A stretch of DNA of 64,000 bases from Candidatus Dadabacteria bacterium (GTDB lineage: Bacteria > Desulfobacterota_D > UBA1144 > Nemesobacterales > Nemesobacteraceae): contig VXTZ01000022.1 in the NCBI GenBank assembly GCA_009837205.1, positions 1 to 64,000 of the forward strand, given 5' to 3'. Both the position numbers and the translations under genes were made by a program. Below, one piece after another: positions 43,344 to 52,089 of the stretch. The notes beneath the pieces are model-generated. The model saw only the letters and a program-made list of their open reading frames with translations. It made no database searches and was not told where the DNA came from. Each line of letters begins with the position of its first letter. Position 1 is the stretch's first letter.

Positions 43344-44471
43344 GTGCATACCCTTTTGGAAATTATAAAAGAGGAGATACGGGAATCCGGCCCGATTTCT
43401 TTCCGCAGATTTGTCGAACTGTCCCTTTTTCACCCGGGGCACGGCTATTACTCATCGGGGAAGGCGAGGATCGGGAAAAAGGGTGATTTTTACACCGCTC
43501 CATCGGTTCACCGCTCTTTCGGGGAGACTATCTCGCGGTTCCTTGCCGAGGCGTCGCTTCTGCTGGAAGGGGAGAGTTTCACCGTTGTGGAATTTGGGGC
43601 CTCTGGCGGGCAGCTTGCCCTTGATATACTCGAGGACCTTAGCCGGAACCACCCCGGGCTTTACTCAAAGACCGACTACGTGATGAGCGAGGCGAGCCCG
43701 GCAGCGGTTCTGGCGGCTAGGAAAAAGCTCGAGGGGCACAGCGGAAAGGTTCGGTGGATAGACGATCTTCAGGAGATCGGAAAAAACGGATTCCGCGGAG
43801 TGGTGATCGCCAACGAATTTCTGGATTCTCTGCCCTTTCACAGACTTAGGTCGGATGGAGAGGAAATCCGGGAGATTTTTCTCTCCATTCGCAACGGGGA
43901 AATCGAGGAAGTTCTGCGGAATCCCGAAGCGGAAGGAATTTATGACTTTTCAAAACGATATCTGGAAGGATACGCCCAAGGCGAAGAGGCGGAAGCCTGT
44001 CTGCTGGCGGGGAAATGGCTTGCCGAGGTTGGAGAGGCGCTTCAAAAAGGGTTTGTTCTATGCATTGACTATGGATCTCTCGCTCCCGAGCTTTACTCCC
44101 CCGGAAGGCGAAAAGGCACCTTCAGGTGCTTTTATCGCCATGAACTGAGTTCCGACCCCTACACGAGGGTTGGAGAGCAGGATATAACAGCTGACGTTAA
44201 TTTTTCCGAACTTATGAGGGTCGGGGATACCTTGGGTTTTGGCACCGTCAAGTATACAACCCAGGGACAGTTTCTTGTTGACTGGGGAATTCTCGAAATT
44301 TTCAAGACATACGACAAACCCCAGAACCAGGGAGACCGTCTTGCGGCCAAGACGCTTTTTATGCCTGAATTCATGGGGAGAAAATTCAAGGTTCTGCTCC
44401 AGTCAAAGGACCTTTCACCCGAAGAACTGGCCGAACTCGATAAGAACCGACCGTTCCGTATCACATTGTAA
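43344..44471 (+). CDS. MidA/NDUFAF7-like SAM-dependent methyltransferase
   Basis: A 375-aa COG1565-type methyltransferase: VELSLFHPGHGYYSSGKAR at the N-terminus, SAM-binding VVEFGASGGQLALDIL, GVVIANEFLDSLPFHRLR and LCIDYGSLAPELYSP. The mitochondrial relative NDUFAF7 methylates a complex I arginine; the bacterial substrate may be similar. GTG start with GGAGG upstream. It is followed by the tetR-ahpD unit. Confidence 0.9.
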   Translation: MHTLLEIIKEEIRESGPISFRRFVELSLFHPGHGYYSSGKARIGKKGDFYTAPSVHRSFGETISRFLAEASLLLEGESFTVVEFGASGGQLALDILEDLSRNHPGLYSKTDYVMSEASPAAVLAARKKLEGHSGKVRWIDDLQEIGKNGFRGVVIANEFLDSLPFHRLRSDGEEIREIFLSIRNGEIEEVLRNPEAEGIYDFSKRYLEGYAQGEEAEACLLAGKWLAEVGEALQKGFVLCIDYGSLAPELYSPGRRKGTFRCFYRHELSSDPYTRVGEQDITADVNFSELMRVGDTLGFGTVKYTTQGQFLVDWGILEIFKTYDKPQNQGDRLAAKTLFMPEFMGRKFKVLLQSKDLSPEELAELDKNRPFRITL

Positions 44472-44487
44472 TTTGTTCAAAGAGCAC

Positions 44488-44527
44488 TTGACAACGGATT
44501 CTTTTAAAGGTTTAGTACCTTTAGTAC
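44488..44527 (+). promoter_or_regulatory. Promoter and tandem operator of the tetR gene
   Basis: TTGACA (44488-44493) is followed after 17 nt by a weak -10, TTTAGT (44511-44516). Two copies of TTTAGTAC (44511-44518 and 44520-44527) overlap the -10, followed by a partial inverted copy (GTACTAGTA). This suits autorepression by the TetR protein. Confidence 0.5.
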
Positions 44528-44545
44528 TAGTAGCAACTAAGCGTT

Positions 44546-45175
44546 ATGAGCAATAAAGATAAAATTATGGAGGCCGCCACCGAGCTTTTCCATTTCTATG
44601 GGTATGACGGGACTTCTATAGACATGCTCATAAAGAAAGCAGGCGTTTCAAAGAGCAATTTCTACTACTACTTCGAAGGCAAAGAAGAGCTGGGATTGAG
44701 TGTTCTCACGAAACTTGCCGAGAAGCAGGTCCGTGAAATCTCGGAAATTATGCAAGCCGATCTTAACCCTGTTGAGCAGTTTCTGACCTGTTACAAGAAG
44801 ACGTTTGCTTCTCATCATCATCTTTTCGAGCAGCCCATATACCCGGGCTCTTTTTTCGGAAACATTACCTTGGAACAGAGTTCCATCAACGAGAAATTCC
44901 GCTCCATTCTGGATGAGTATTACCAGGAATGCGAAGCTCTGGTTGAGAAATGTTTAAGAAAAGGAGTGGAACAGGGGTTTTTTCACGAAGATCTTGAACC
45001 GAAGGAGTTGGCCAGATACTTGGTGTCTCAGTTCGAAGGAGCTATACTTATGACTAAAACCAAGAAATCTCTTTCTCCTATAAAAGATGTAATCATACAG
45101 GGAAAAAAGCTTATTCTTAAAGACGAGTGGGAGCATTTAGCCGACGAGTGGATGAGCTTAATCGACCAAATGTAG
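44546..45175 (+). CDS. TetR/AcrR-family transcriptional regulator
   Basis: 209 aa. The N-terminal HTH (ATELFHFYGYDGTSIDMLIK then SKSNFYYYFEGKEELGLSVL) is classic TetR; the C-terminal domain (about 75-200) resembles the TetR_C_11 group of regulators with a helical ligand pocket. It probably represses itself and the double-CMD gene 170 bp downstream. The inducer may be an electrophile or peroxide-related compound. Confidence 0.9.
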   Translation: MSNKDKIMEAATELFHFYGYDGTSIDMLIKKAGVSKSNFYYYFEGKEELGLSVLTKLAEKQVREISEIMQADLNPVEQFLTCYKKTFASHHHLFEQPIYPGSFFGNITLEQSSINEKFRSILDEYYQECEALVEKCLRKGVEQGFFHEDLEPKELARYLVSQFEGAILMTKTKKSLSPIKDVIIQGKKLILKDEWEHLADEWMSLIDQM

Positions 45176-45345
45176 CCTACATCCTCCCGTCTGGGCAAAA
45201 CCTGTCTCCATGGGTGCCCGGCTAGTTGATTTTCCGGTCTGAGGCAGTTACCTTATGCCCTGAGGATTTGGAGTTTCTGTGCTTTGGTCAAGCGCAGTTC
45301 TTTAAAAAACGGGGAAACAATAACCTAAGGAGAGGTATAACCGGT

Positions 45346-46029
45346 ATGTCTGATACTATAATGAAGGCCCAGATCGGTGGGGATATAGCTCATCTCAGAA
45401 AACTGAACCCGGATCTTTACGATTCTTGGATGGCTTATCATGATTCGGTTTTTACCGACGGAGCTCTCACCGCAAAGGAAAAACAGCTTATTGCAGTAGC
45501 CGTAGCACATATTACGGCTTGCCCTTACTGCATAAGGTCAAGGGTTCGAGCCAGCAAAAAAGAGGGAGCGAGCGACCAGGAGATAATCGAATCGATATAC
45601 GTGGGACTTAGGCTCAACATGGGGGGGCCTTTCGCGTTTTCAAGCCTAGCTTTTGAAGCCTGGGACACCCTCGAAAGCGGCATCCCGCTTACCGAGGGAC
45701 ATTTCTTCAAAAAGGATATAGCGAAGGAGATTGCCAGTTTCAGGGAATGCAGCGGCGATATTTCTCCCCACTTCATGGAGCTTCACAAGAAAATTTTTGC
45801 CGACGGAGCCCTCAGCAAGAAAATGAAGAGGGGAATAATAGGTCTTGCATGTGCTCATGCGACCAAATGCCCTTATTGTATAAGGGGAACCGTGAAGGAC
45901 GCGCACACCGACGGAGTAACTGCGGAGCAGATGGCTGAGGCTATAAACGTTGCCATGGTCATGACCGCCGGTTCCTGTTACGCGCACACCAGCATTGCCA
46001 TGGACACGCTTAAGAGTCTCGAGGAATAG
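45346..46029 (+). CDS. AhpD-like carboxymuconolactone decarboxylase family protein, two domains
   Basis: 227 aa made of two CMD domains, each with a CxxC motif: HITACPYCIRSR in the first and HATKCPYCIRGT in the second. The CxxC pairs point to alkylhydroperoxidase-type redox activity (AhpD-like) rather than a decarboxylase. The ATG at 45346 has AAGGAGAGG about 10 nt upstream; a reading from 45226 is not supported. It is downstream of the TetR gene and is ended by the parS/terminator hairpin. Confidence 0.88.
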   Translation: MSDTIMKAQIGGDIAHLRKLNPDLYDSWMAYHDSVFTDGALTAKEKQLIAVAVAHITACPYCIRSRVRASKKEGASDQEIIESIYVGLRLNMGGPFAFSSLAFEAWDTLESGIPLTEGHFFKKDIAKEIASFRECSGDISPHFMELHKKIFADGALSKKMKRGIIGLACAHATKCPYCIRGTVKDAHTDGVTAEQMAEAINVAMVMTAGSCYAHTSIAMDTLKSLEE

Positions 46030-46070
46030 AGTTTTAACGATTTTTTTGAAAATCCTCCTCAATTTGCCCT

Positions 46071-46092
46071 GAATGTTTCACGTGAAACATTC
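46071..46092. other. parS: parS centromere site, also a terminator hairpin
   Basis: 46074-46089 reads TGTTTCACGTGAAACA, identical to the ParB-binding parS consensus, inside a longer perfect palindrome (GAATG on the left, CATTC on the right). It is followed by CGGGG and a run of T, so the RNA form also makes an intrinsic terminator after the ahpD gene. Confidence 0.9.
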
Positions 46093-46104
46093 GGGGTTTT
46101 TTTT
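46071..46104 (+). terminator. Rho-independent terminator formed by the parS palindrome
   Basis: The palindromic parS sequence gives an 11-bp hairpin stem followed by GGGG and eight T. It lies 42 nt after the stop of the double-CMD gene and before mnmE. Confidence 0.6.
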
Positions 46105-46152
46105 AGCTTTTTTCTCTGACTGAATGCGGCTTTATATGGTAGATTCTCTTTC

Positions 46153-47547
46153 ATGTCGTCACTTGTGCCCGAGCGCGAAAGCACCATAGCCGCCATTTCC
46201 ACCCCGCCTGGAGAGGGAGGAGTGGCCGTAATCCGTATAAGCGGCGGTGAATCCCACTCGATCGCGAGAAAAATCTTCGTTCCCGCGAGAAACTCGGGTT
46301 TTTCCGAGAGAAAACTCTGTTTCGGGAAGATAATTGACCCCGAAACAGGTGGAATGGTGGATGAAGCCCTGTGTGTGATTATGAGTTCTCCCGATACCTA
46401 TACGGGGGAAGACGTAGCCGAGATACATTCTCACGGGGGATATGTAGTTCCCCGGAAGATACTTGAAATCCTGATCGGCCTCGGGGCGACCCTCGCTGCC
46501 CCGGGCGAATTTACCCAGAGGGCGTTTCTTAACGGGAAAATGGACTTGGCACAGGCCGAGGCGGTTTCTGACATTATAAGCGCCCAGACCGAACAGAGCC
46601 TCAGGTACGCCGAGGCTCAGCTTGAAGGGACCCTTTCGGGCAAGGTTAACGAACTTAAGGATCAAATTCTTGACGTTCTGGCGGAAATAGAGGCGAATCT
46701 CGATTTTCCCGAGGAAGATATAGATCCCATTGCGAAAAACCGCCTCAAGGAAGCGTCTGGATCCGTGGAAAAGGAACTTTCGGCGCTCATCGACAGCTAC
46801 GACACGGGCAGAATGTTCAGAGACGGGGTAACGATGGTAATACTGGGCAAGCCTAACGTCGGAAAATCGAGCATACTTAACTGCCTGCTCGAGACTCAGA
46901 GGGCTATAGTGAGCCCTATAGCAGGAACCACGAGGGATTTTATCGAAGAGAGAATAAATATCGGGGGAATTCCCCTCGTTATAACTGATACGGCCGGCAT
47001 AAGGGACACGGAAGACCGGATAGAAAGGCTCGGGGTGGAGCTTTCCTTGAAAAAAGCTGAAGAATGCGAGTTCGTGCTCGTCGTTTTGGACCAGAACACG
47101 GAACTTGATGCTCTGGACAGAAAAATCCTCAAGACCGCCGACAAAAAGAAGCATCTTGTCGTAATCAACAAGATGGATCTTGAGGAAAAACTGGAAAGAT
47201 CAAAGCTGCGGAGGATTCTTGGGCAAAAAAAGCCGGTTGAAACCTCGGCACTTGCAAAAGAGGGGATAGGGCGGCTCAGGCAGGCCATGTTCGAGACCCT
47301 TGCGGGCTCGCCTCATGCCTCGGATGCCTCGGAACTGGTACTTACAAACCTTCGGCACAAGAAATCCATGGAGAAAGCTCGCAGCCAGCTGCGTATGTTT
47401 CTTGAGCTTCTTGAGCGGAACGAATATCCAGAGATTCTCTCGATAGAACTCCGAAACTCAATGAATTCGCTCGGCGAGATTACGGGAGAAGTCACCACGG
47501 AAGATCTTCTGGGCAGAATTTTCTCCAGATTCTGCATTGGAAAGTAA
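46153..47547 (+). CDS. mnmE: tRNA-modifying GTPase MnmE
   Basis: Works with MnmG (GidA) on the wobble uridine of tRNAs. 464 aa: an N-terminal tetrahydrofolate-binding domain (STPPGEGGVAVIRISG), a helical domain, the G domain with GKPNVGKSS, DTAGIRDTED and NKMD, and the C-terminal FCIGK with the catalytic Cys. No ribosome site is seen before the ATG, suggesting a very short leader. Its place next to parS fits an origin-proximal core cluster. Confidence 0.95.
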   Translation: MSSLVPERESTIAAISTPPGEGGVAVIRISGGESHSIARKIFVPARNSGFSERKLCFGKIIDPETGGMVDEALCVIMSSPDTYTGEDVAEIHSHGGYVVPRKILEILIGLGATLAAPGEFTQRAFLNGKMDLAQAEAVSDIISAQTEQSLRYAEAQLEGTLSGKVNELKDQILDVLAEIEANLDFPEEDIDPIAKNRLKEASGSVEKELSALIDSYDTGRMFRDGVTMVILGKPNVGKSSILNCLLETQRAIVSPIAGTTRDFIEERINIGGIPLVITDTAGIRDTEDRIERLGVELSLKKAEECEFVLVVLDQNTELDALDRKILKTADKKKHLVVINKMDLEEKLERSKLRRILGQKKPVETSALAKEGIGRLRQAMFETLAGSPHASDASELVLTNLRHKKSMEKARSQLRMFLELLERNEYPEILSIELRNSMNSLGEITGEVTTEDLLGRIFSRFCIGK

Positions 47548-47835
47548 AAGCGGGACTGAATGTTTGGGAATTATCAAGTTAAGTTGACAGTTAATCCGTA
47601 TCCAAAAAGGGAATTATATACTTAGATTGACAGGAAGTGATTAAGAGGTCGGTGCAGGTTCCGATCCCGATGGTTTCTGACCGCAAACAGGGTAATCTAT
47701 ATGCTGTTAGGATGTCGCAATGCCAGACGAAAAAGAGACCGAACCGCAGATTCCCGACATGTTGTGAGATCGGCTGAGGGTCCTGCTGGGGATCTTTCTG
47801 TAAGAGGGGAAAGAAGAAACCAAGGAGAAAGAGAA

Positions 47836-48834
47836 GTGATAAGAATTCTGTTTGCGGCATTGCTGTTTGTTGCTGGCTGCGGAGAGAGCACTCACTTGAA
47901 CACCAGCGAGAGCCTTCTTGCTTCCGTGCTCGAGGACCACGGGCTTCCAAGGGACTCCATATCTGAACTGCCCCCATGTGGCACCTGGAAACAATATCTC
48001 TTCGGGGATCCCAGCACTTATCATCACATAGAGACTCTTTGCCGCGAGGGAGAACTGATTTCCGAAGCTGGGTCTACGGTATTCTGCGGAACACAAGACA
48101 GCATTGAGTCCGCCACGCCGGCCGCCCCTTACGCGGACATGTGCGCCTATCTGCACGATCCCATCTCAGCTCTGCCCCCGACATGCGATCCGACTGAAGT
48201 AAACAAAATGCCCGATGAGCGGATAGAGGCTTTTGTGAAGTCGGTTGACGGCGGAAGCTACGGGGTGACCACGCGGTGGGATGTGCCGCCAGTAGTGCGC
48301 ATTGCCAGCAACGTCCCGGAAAGGCAGCGGATCCTGATAGTGGAGGCGGTCGCGAGAATAAACGCCATGTTGCCTAAGAGGTTCCAGATAACTGTCGGAA
48401 GCGACGTGACGCCCGGACAGGCCCACGTTCCTCAAGGAGAGATATATTTTGACTTCGCGGAGATCTTGGACTGGAAATGGTTTAACGGGGACAGCGTCTA
48501 CGCTCCGCTAGCCGGAGCGATCTCGCTGGTCGACATCCCATACGGCGGGGAAATCACGAGGGCCCATATATGGATCTCGCCGTCGACGCACAACAGAAGA
48601 CATTCCTGCGAATACGTTACCGACTCCTATACCATGTGGCTCACCACGCACGAGCTTCTGCATGCCGTAGCCTTTCCCGGGCATATCGGTCAGGATTCCC
48701 GTGCATCCTCCGTAATGACCGCAGAGTTCTGGTGCAGAGACAGGAGCAAGACCATCCCCGGGCGTTATGACTGCGCGGCGCTTCGGAGGATCTACGAGCT
48801 TGAGTCTGGAACGTCACTGGAGAATATTGACTAA
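47836..48834 (+). CDS. Lipoprotein with HExxH metalloprotease-like motif
   Basis: A 332-aa secreted lipoprotein: signal peptide VIRILFAALLFVAGCGES with a lipobox Cys. The C-terminal half holds TTHELLHAVAFPGHIG, a zinc-type HExxH followed by a distant His as in metzincin-like peptidases, but with one residue more than the usual spacing. It also has WISPSTHNRRHSCEYVTDSY and several Cys. The GTG start at 47836 has AAGGAG 8 nt upstream. The family is not recognised; a zinc peptidase of the cell envelope is inferred. Upstream in-frame sequence (from 47701) is not part of the protein. Confidence 0.65.
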   Translation: MIRILFAALLFVAGCGESTHLNTSESLLASVLEDHGLPRDSISELPPCGTWKQYLFGDPSTYHHIETLCREGELISEAGSTVFCGTQDSIESATPAAPYADMCAYLHDPISALPPTCDPTEVNKMPDERIEAFVKSVDGGSYGVTTRWDVPPVVRIASNVPERQRILIVEAVARINAMLPKRFQITVGSDVTPGQAHVPQGEIYFDFAEILDWKWFNGDSVYAPLAGAISLVDIPYGGEITRAHIWISPSTHNRRHSCEYVTDSYTMWLTTHELLHAVAFPGHIGQDSRASSVMTAEFWCRDRSKTIPGRYDCAALRRIYELESGTSLENID

Positions 48835-49372
48835 TTCCGAATCCATGCCAATAAGCCTTTAAGCTACCTAATTCGATAAAATTTACCTCTAACCTCAAAC
48901 CGACTGGCAGCTCTACTGAGTTGCCCCCCGTCAACCCAAACATTTCACAGGGCACTCGGTGAAAAGAGTGAGAGGAATCGGCCTGCCTAGAGAATTATTT
49001 AATTATTTAAGGAAGTTAGAATACAGCCTGTAGAGTTCGGAGAATTTCATTCACAATCTATCGACAAGAAAAAGTGTTTCATATCAGTGAATTAAGAAAC
49101 TCCAAACGAAATTTTAATAATTTGTTAACAGTTAAGGAGTTCACTGAGAATTTTACGCGGGGACGCGCTTCTTTGCCCGTCTCGGGAAGCGTGTTTTTTC
49201 TCTTCAGCCGGTTAAAATGCCCGCCTGTTCGCGGGAGCGGTTGCGCGGCCCCCCGGGATTGGCCATGATTGTTTGGGGGTTATTTTTAATTTCTTAAATA
49301 ATCTTTTGTTTTCAGCAGGTTAACTGTTGACCAGTTTTTTATACCGTGTAACCTAACTCGCCGGGTGAATTT
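48835..49372. other. 538-bp gap upstream of pheT
   Basis: Mostly AT-rich with no ORF of note. A possible hairpin CCCGC...GCGGG sits near 49220. The pheT promoter (49327-49354) ends the gap. No pheS, T-box or phenylalanine leader peptide was recognised. Confidence 0.5.
49327..49354 (+). promoter_or_regulatory. Promoter of pheT
   Basis: TTGACC (49327-49332), 16 nt, TAACCT (49349-49354), 18 nt before the ATG at 49373. Confidence 0.45.
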
Positions 49373-51787
49373 ATGATTTTTCCTCTTGGATGGCTTACCG
49401 ACTACCTCAAAATCGACGTTTCTCCGGAAGAACTGGGAGAAATGCTCACCATGGCGGGCCTGGAGCTTGAAGCGCTTGAAGACAAGGGCAAGGCTCTTGT
49501 CGATGTCTGCGTCGCCCAGATAAGCAGCATCGAAAAGCATCCGAACGCCGACAGGCTGAGCGTCTGCGAGGTTACGGACGGAGAAACCCGCTACACGGTT
49601 GTCTGCGGTGCGGACAACATGAAAAAAGGAGACAAGGTCGCTTTTGCCAAGGCCGGAACCCTTCTTCCCCCTACCTTGAAGTTTCCGGAGGGCCTCAAGA
49701 TAGAACGTTCCGAGATCCGCGGGGAGAATTCCGAGGGAATGCTGTGTTCCGCGGATGAAATAGGCCTCTCGGGCGACGAAGACGGCATAATGATTCTTTC
49801 ACCCAAGGCTGAGCTTGGAACCAGCATGAACGAGCAGATCGGTTACGACGGCGTTATCTTCGAGGTGGGAATTACCCCTAACCGTCCTGACTGCATGAGT
49901 ATTTTCGGGATCGCAAGAGAAGTCTCTGCAATACTGGGCGAGAATCTTCAGAAACCGGTTTTTTCCTTAAAAGAGCAGGGGGAGAGTATTTCGGAAAAGG
50001 CCGCTGTAGTTGTTGAGGATGCGGAGGCATGCCCCAGATACTGCTGCCGGCTCATTGAAGGAGTCAGAATCGGTCCTTCTCCCGCGTGGCTTCAGGAGAG
50101 GCTTGAGTACTGCGGAATCCGCTCCGTTAACAATGTCGTTGACGTTACGAACTTCGTTTTGCTTGAGCAGGGACAGCCCCTTCACGCTTTTGATTACGAC
50201 AAGCTTGATGAGGGTCGGATTTCCGTCAGAAAAGCTGGTGACGGAGAAACGATAGAAACGCTGGACGGGGTCGAAAGAAAGCTGCTCGCCGAGGATCTGG
50301 TTATCTGCAGCGGGGACCATCCCGTCGCGCTTGCAGGGGTCATGGGCGGATCCGGCACCGAAATAGAGGATGCGACGAGCAATGTCCTGCTTGAATCCGC
50401 TTACTTTTCTCCCGTAGGGATAAGAAAAACGTCCAAGCGAACCGGTCTCAAGAGCGAATCTTCGAGCAGGTTTGAAAAAGGCATAGATATAAACAACGTT
50501 TCGTTTGCGCTTGACCGCGCCGCCAAGCTTATAAGCCGCTTGTCCGGAGGAACAGTTGCCAAGGGGATTATCGACGTGTATCCCGAACCGGTTAGCCCAA
50601 AGGAGATCTCCATGTCGGTTGACAAGGTCTGCAATCTGGTCGGCATATCCACCGATTCCCAGGAGATAGCGGAACTTCTCGAGAGTCTCGGGTTTGAGGT
50701 CCTGAGCATCTCTGCCGGGGAGCTTTTGCTTCGGGTTCCGACTTTCAGGGTGGATATAGAACGTGAGGTGGACATAGTCGAGGAAGTCGCCCGTCTTCTG
50801 GGTTATGACAACATTCCCTCCGTCCTGCCGGAGGTTCCCATGGTAGCCAGAAAACCCAACGTGATAACTGTCATGGAGAAAAGGCTCAGGGACATTTTCG
50901 TCTCCTACGGTTTTCTTGAGGCTATAAACTACAGTTTCGAGTCTCCCGAACTTCTAAGGACGTTCGGTTTTGAGGAGTCAATCCGCATTATGAACCCGAT
51001 ATCGCGGGAGCTTTCGGAGATGAGGATGAGCCTTCTTCCCTCCTTGGTGAAAAACGTGAGACTCAACCTCTCAAGGCAGAATCAAGACGTAAGACTTTTC
51101 GAGTCCGGCAAGGTTTTTTACCCCAAGGACATGGACCAATTGCCGAACGAAGTGAAGAAGTTCGCGGCGATTGCCACCGGAAAGAGGGCACCCGAGATAT
51201 GGGACGGGGAGAAATTCGACTTCTTTGACATAAAAAGCGTGCTTGAAAGGAGCCTGGAGGTCCTTTCGGTGGATTCAAGGATAGAGTTTGAGTCCGTTTC
51301 CCCCGATCATGGATTCCTTTGGCCCGGAAAATCTTCAGCCGTGCTGGTTGACGGAAACGTTCTGGGGATGGTAGGGGAGCTGCATCCCCATCTTCTGGAA
51401 AAACTCGAGATAAGCGAAAGCGTGTACGTGCTTGAACTCGACCTGTCACTTCTCTCGATTGTTTACACGAGTTTCGAGAGGAAATTCTCCCCCCTTCCCA
51501 AATTCCCCTCTCTTCGTCGCGACATAGCGCTTGTGGTCGATGATACGGTTCCGGTACGGGAAATTCTTTCGGTTATAAAAAAGGCGGATTCCGGTATAAT
51601 AGAAAACGCTTGGGTGTTTGATGTTTACAAGGGAGATTCCCTTGAGGAAGGAAAAAAGAGTGTTGCGCTTTCCTTGATTCTTCGAAACAGGGAAAGGACC
51701 CTTACCGACGAGGATGCTAACAGGGTTCAGCAGGATGTTCTTAAGAGTTTGGAAAAAACAATAGGGGCCGAATTGCGTTCGATTTAA
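49373..51787 (+). CDS. pheT: Phenylalanyl-tRNA synthetase beta subunit
   Basis: 804 aa, full-length beta subunit: an N-terminal tRNA-binding (EMAP-like) domain (CVAQISSIEKHPNADRLSVC), a B3/B4 editing domain (GLKSESSSRFEKGI), B5 domain, the catalytic-like core and a C-terminal anticodon-binding FDX-ACB domain (FPSLRRDIALVVDDTVPVRE). The alpha subunit gene pheS is not upstream, unlike the common pheST order. It is followed by ihfA, a usual neighbour. Confidence 0.96.
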   Translation: MIFPLGWLTDYLKIDVSPEELGEMLTMAGLELEALEDKGKALVDVCVAQISSIEKHPNADRLSVCEVTDGETRYTVVCGADNMKKGDKVAFAKAGTLLPPTLKFPEGLKIERSEIRGENSEGMLCSADEIGLSGDEDGIMILSPKAELGTSMNEQIGYDGVIFEVGITPNRPDCMSIFGIAREVSAILGENLQKPVFSLKEQGESISEKAAVVVEDAEACPRYCCRLIEGVRIGPSPAWLQERLEYCGIRSVNNVVDVTNFVLLEQGQPLHAFDYDKLDEGRISVRKAGDGETIETLDGVERKLLAEDLVICSGDHPVALAGVMGGSGTEIEDATSNVLLESAYFSPVGIRKTSKRTGLKSESSSRFEKGIDINNVSFALDRAAKLISRLSGGTVAKGIIDVYPEPVSPKEISMSVDKVCNLVGISTDSQEIAELLESLGFEVLSISAGELLLRVPTFRVDIEREVDIVEEVARLLGYDNIPSVLPEVPMVARKPNVITVMEKRLRDIFVSYGFLEAINYSFESPELLRTFGFEESIRIMNPISRELSEMRMSLLPSLVKNVRLNLSRQNQDVRLFESGKVFYPKDMDQLPNEVKKFAAIATGKRAPEIWDGEKFDFFDIKSVLERSLEVLSVDSRIEFESVSPDHGFLWPGKSSAVLVDGNVLGMVGELHPHLLEKLEISESVYVLELDLSLLSIVYTSFERKFSPLPKFPSLRRDIALVVDDTVPVREILSVIKKADSGIIENAWVFDVYKGDSLEEGKKSVALSLILRNRERTLTDEDANRVQQDVLKSLEKTIGAELRSI

Positions 51788-51801
51788 AAAGGGGGCTTTT
51801 C

Positions 51802-52089
51802 ATGACAAAGAAGGATCTGGCAGGCGTTTTATACGAGGAAGTAGGGTTTTCGAGAAGGGAATCCGCTGAGATAGTAAATTTTTTTTTCGACTTGATGAGA
51901 GAGAAGCTTATAGCCGGTGAAGAGGTGAAACTCCCTGGGTTCGGAACCTTCAGGGTCACGAGAAGGAAATCCCGGATAGGAAGAAACCCTTCCACTGGAG
52001 AGGAAGTAGACATACCTTCCCGCCTCACGGTCGTTTTCAAGCCGAGCAGGTTTCTCAGGAAAGAGATTGACCAGAAACGGGAGGATTAA
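51802..52089 (+). CDS. ihfA: Integration host factor alpha / HU-family protein
   Basis: Histone-like DNA-bending protein, 95 aa. LPGFGTFRVTRRKSRIGRNP is the HU/IHF beta-arm signature, and RREIDxx-like basic ends are present. The position after pheT is that of ihfA in many proteobacteria. It bends DNA at promoters and recombination sites. AAAAGGGGG precedes the ATG. Whether it pairs with an IHF beta subunit cannot be seen. Confidence 0.9.
   Translation: MTKKDLAGVLYEEVGFSRRESAEIVNFFFDLMREKLIAGEEVKLPGFGTFRVTRRKSRIGRNPSTGEEVDIPSRLTVVFKPSRFLRKEIDQKRED

Noticed and set aside
43238-43486. 82-aa open frame overlapping the start of midA
   Set aside because: No ribosome site or recognisable family; it runs out of frame into midA.
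47719-47766. 15-codon ORF (MPDEKETEPQIPDML) before the metalloprotease-like gene
   Set aside because: Too short and without a ribosome site; only suggestive of a leader peptide.
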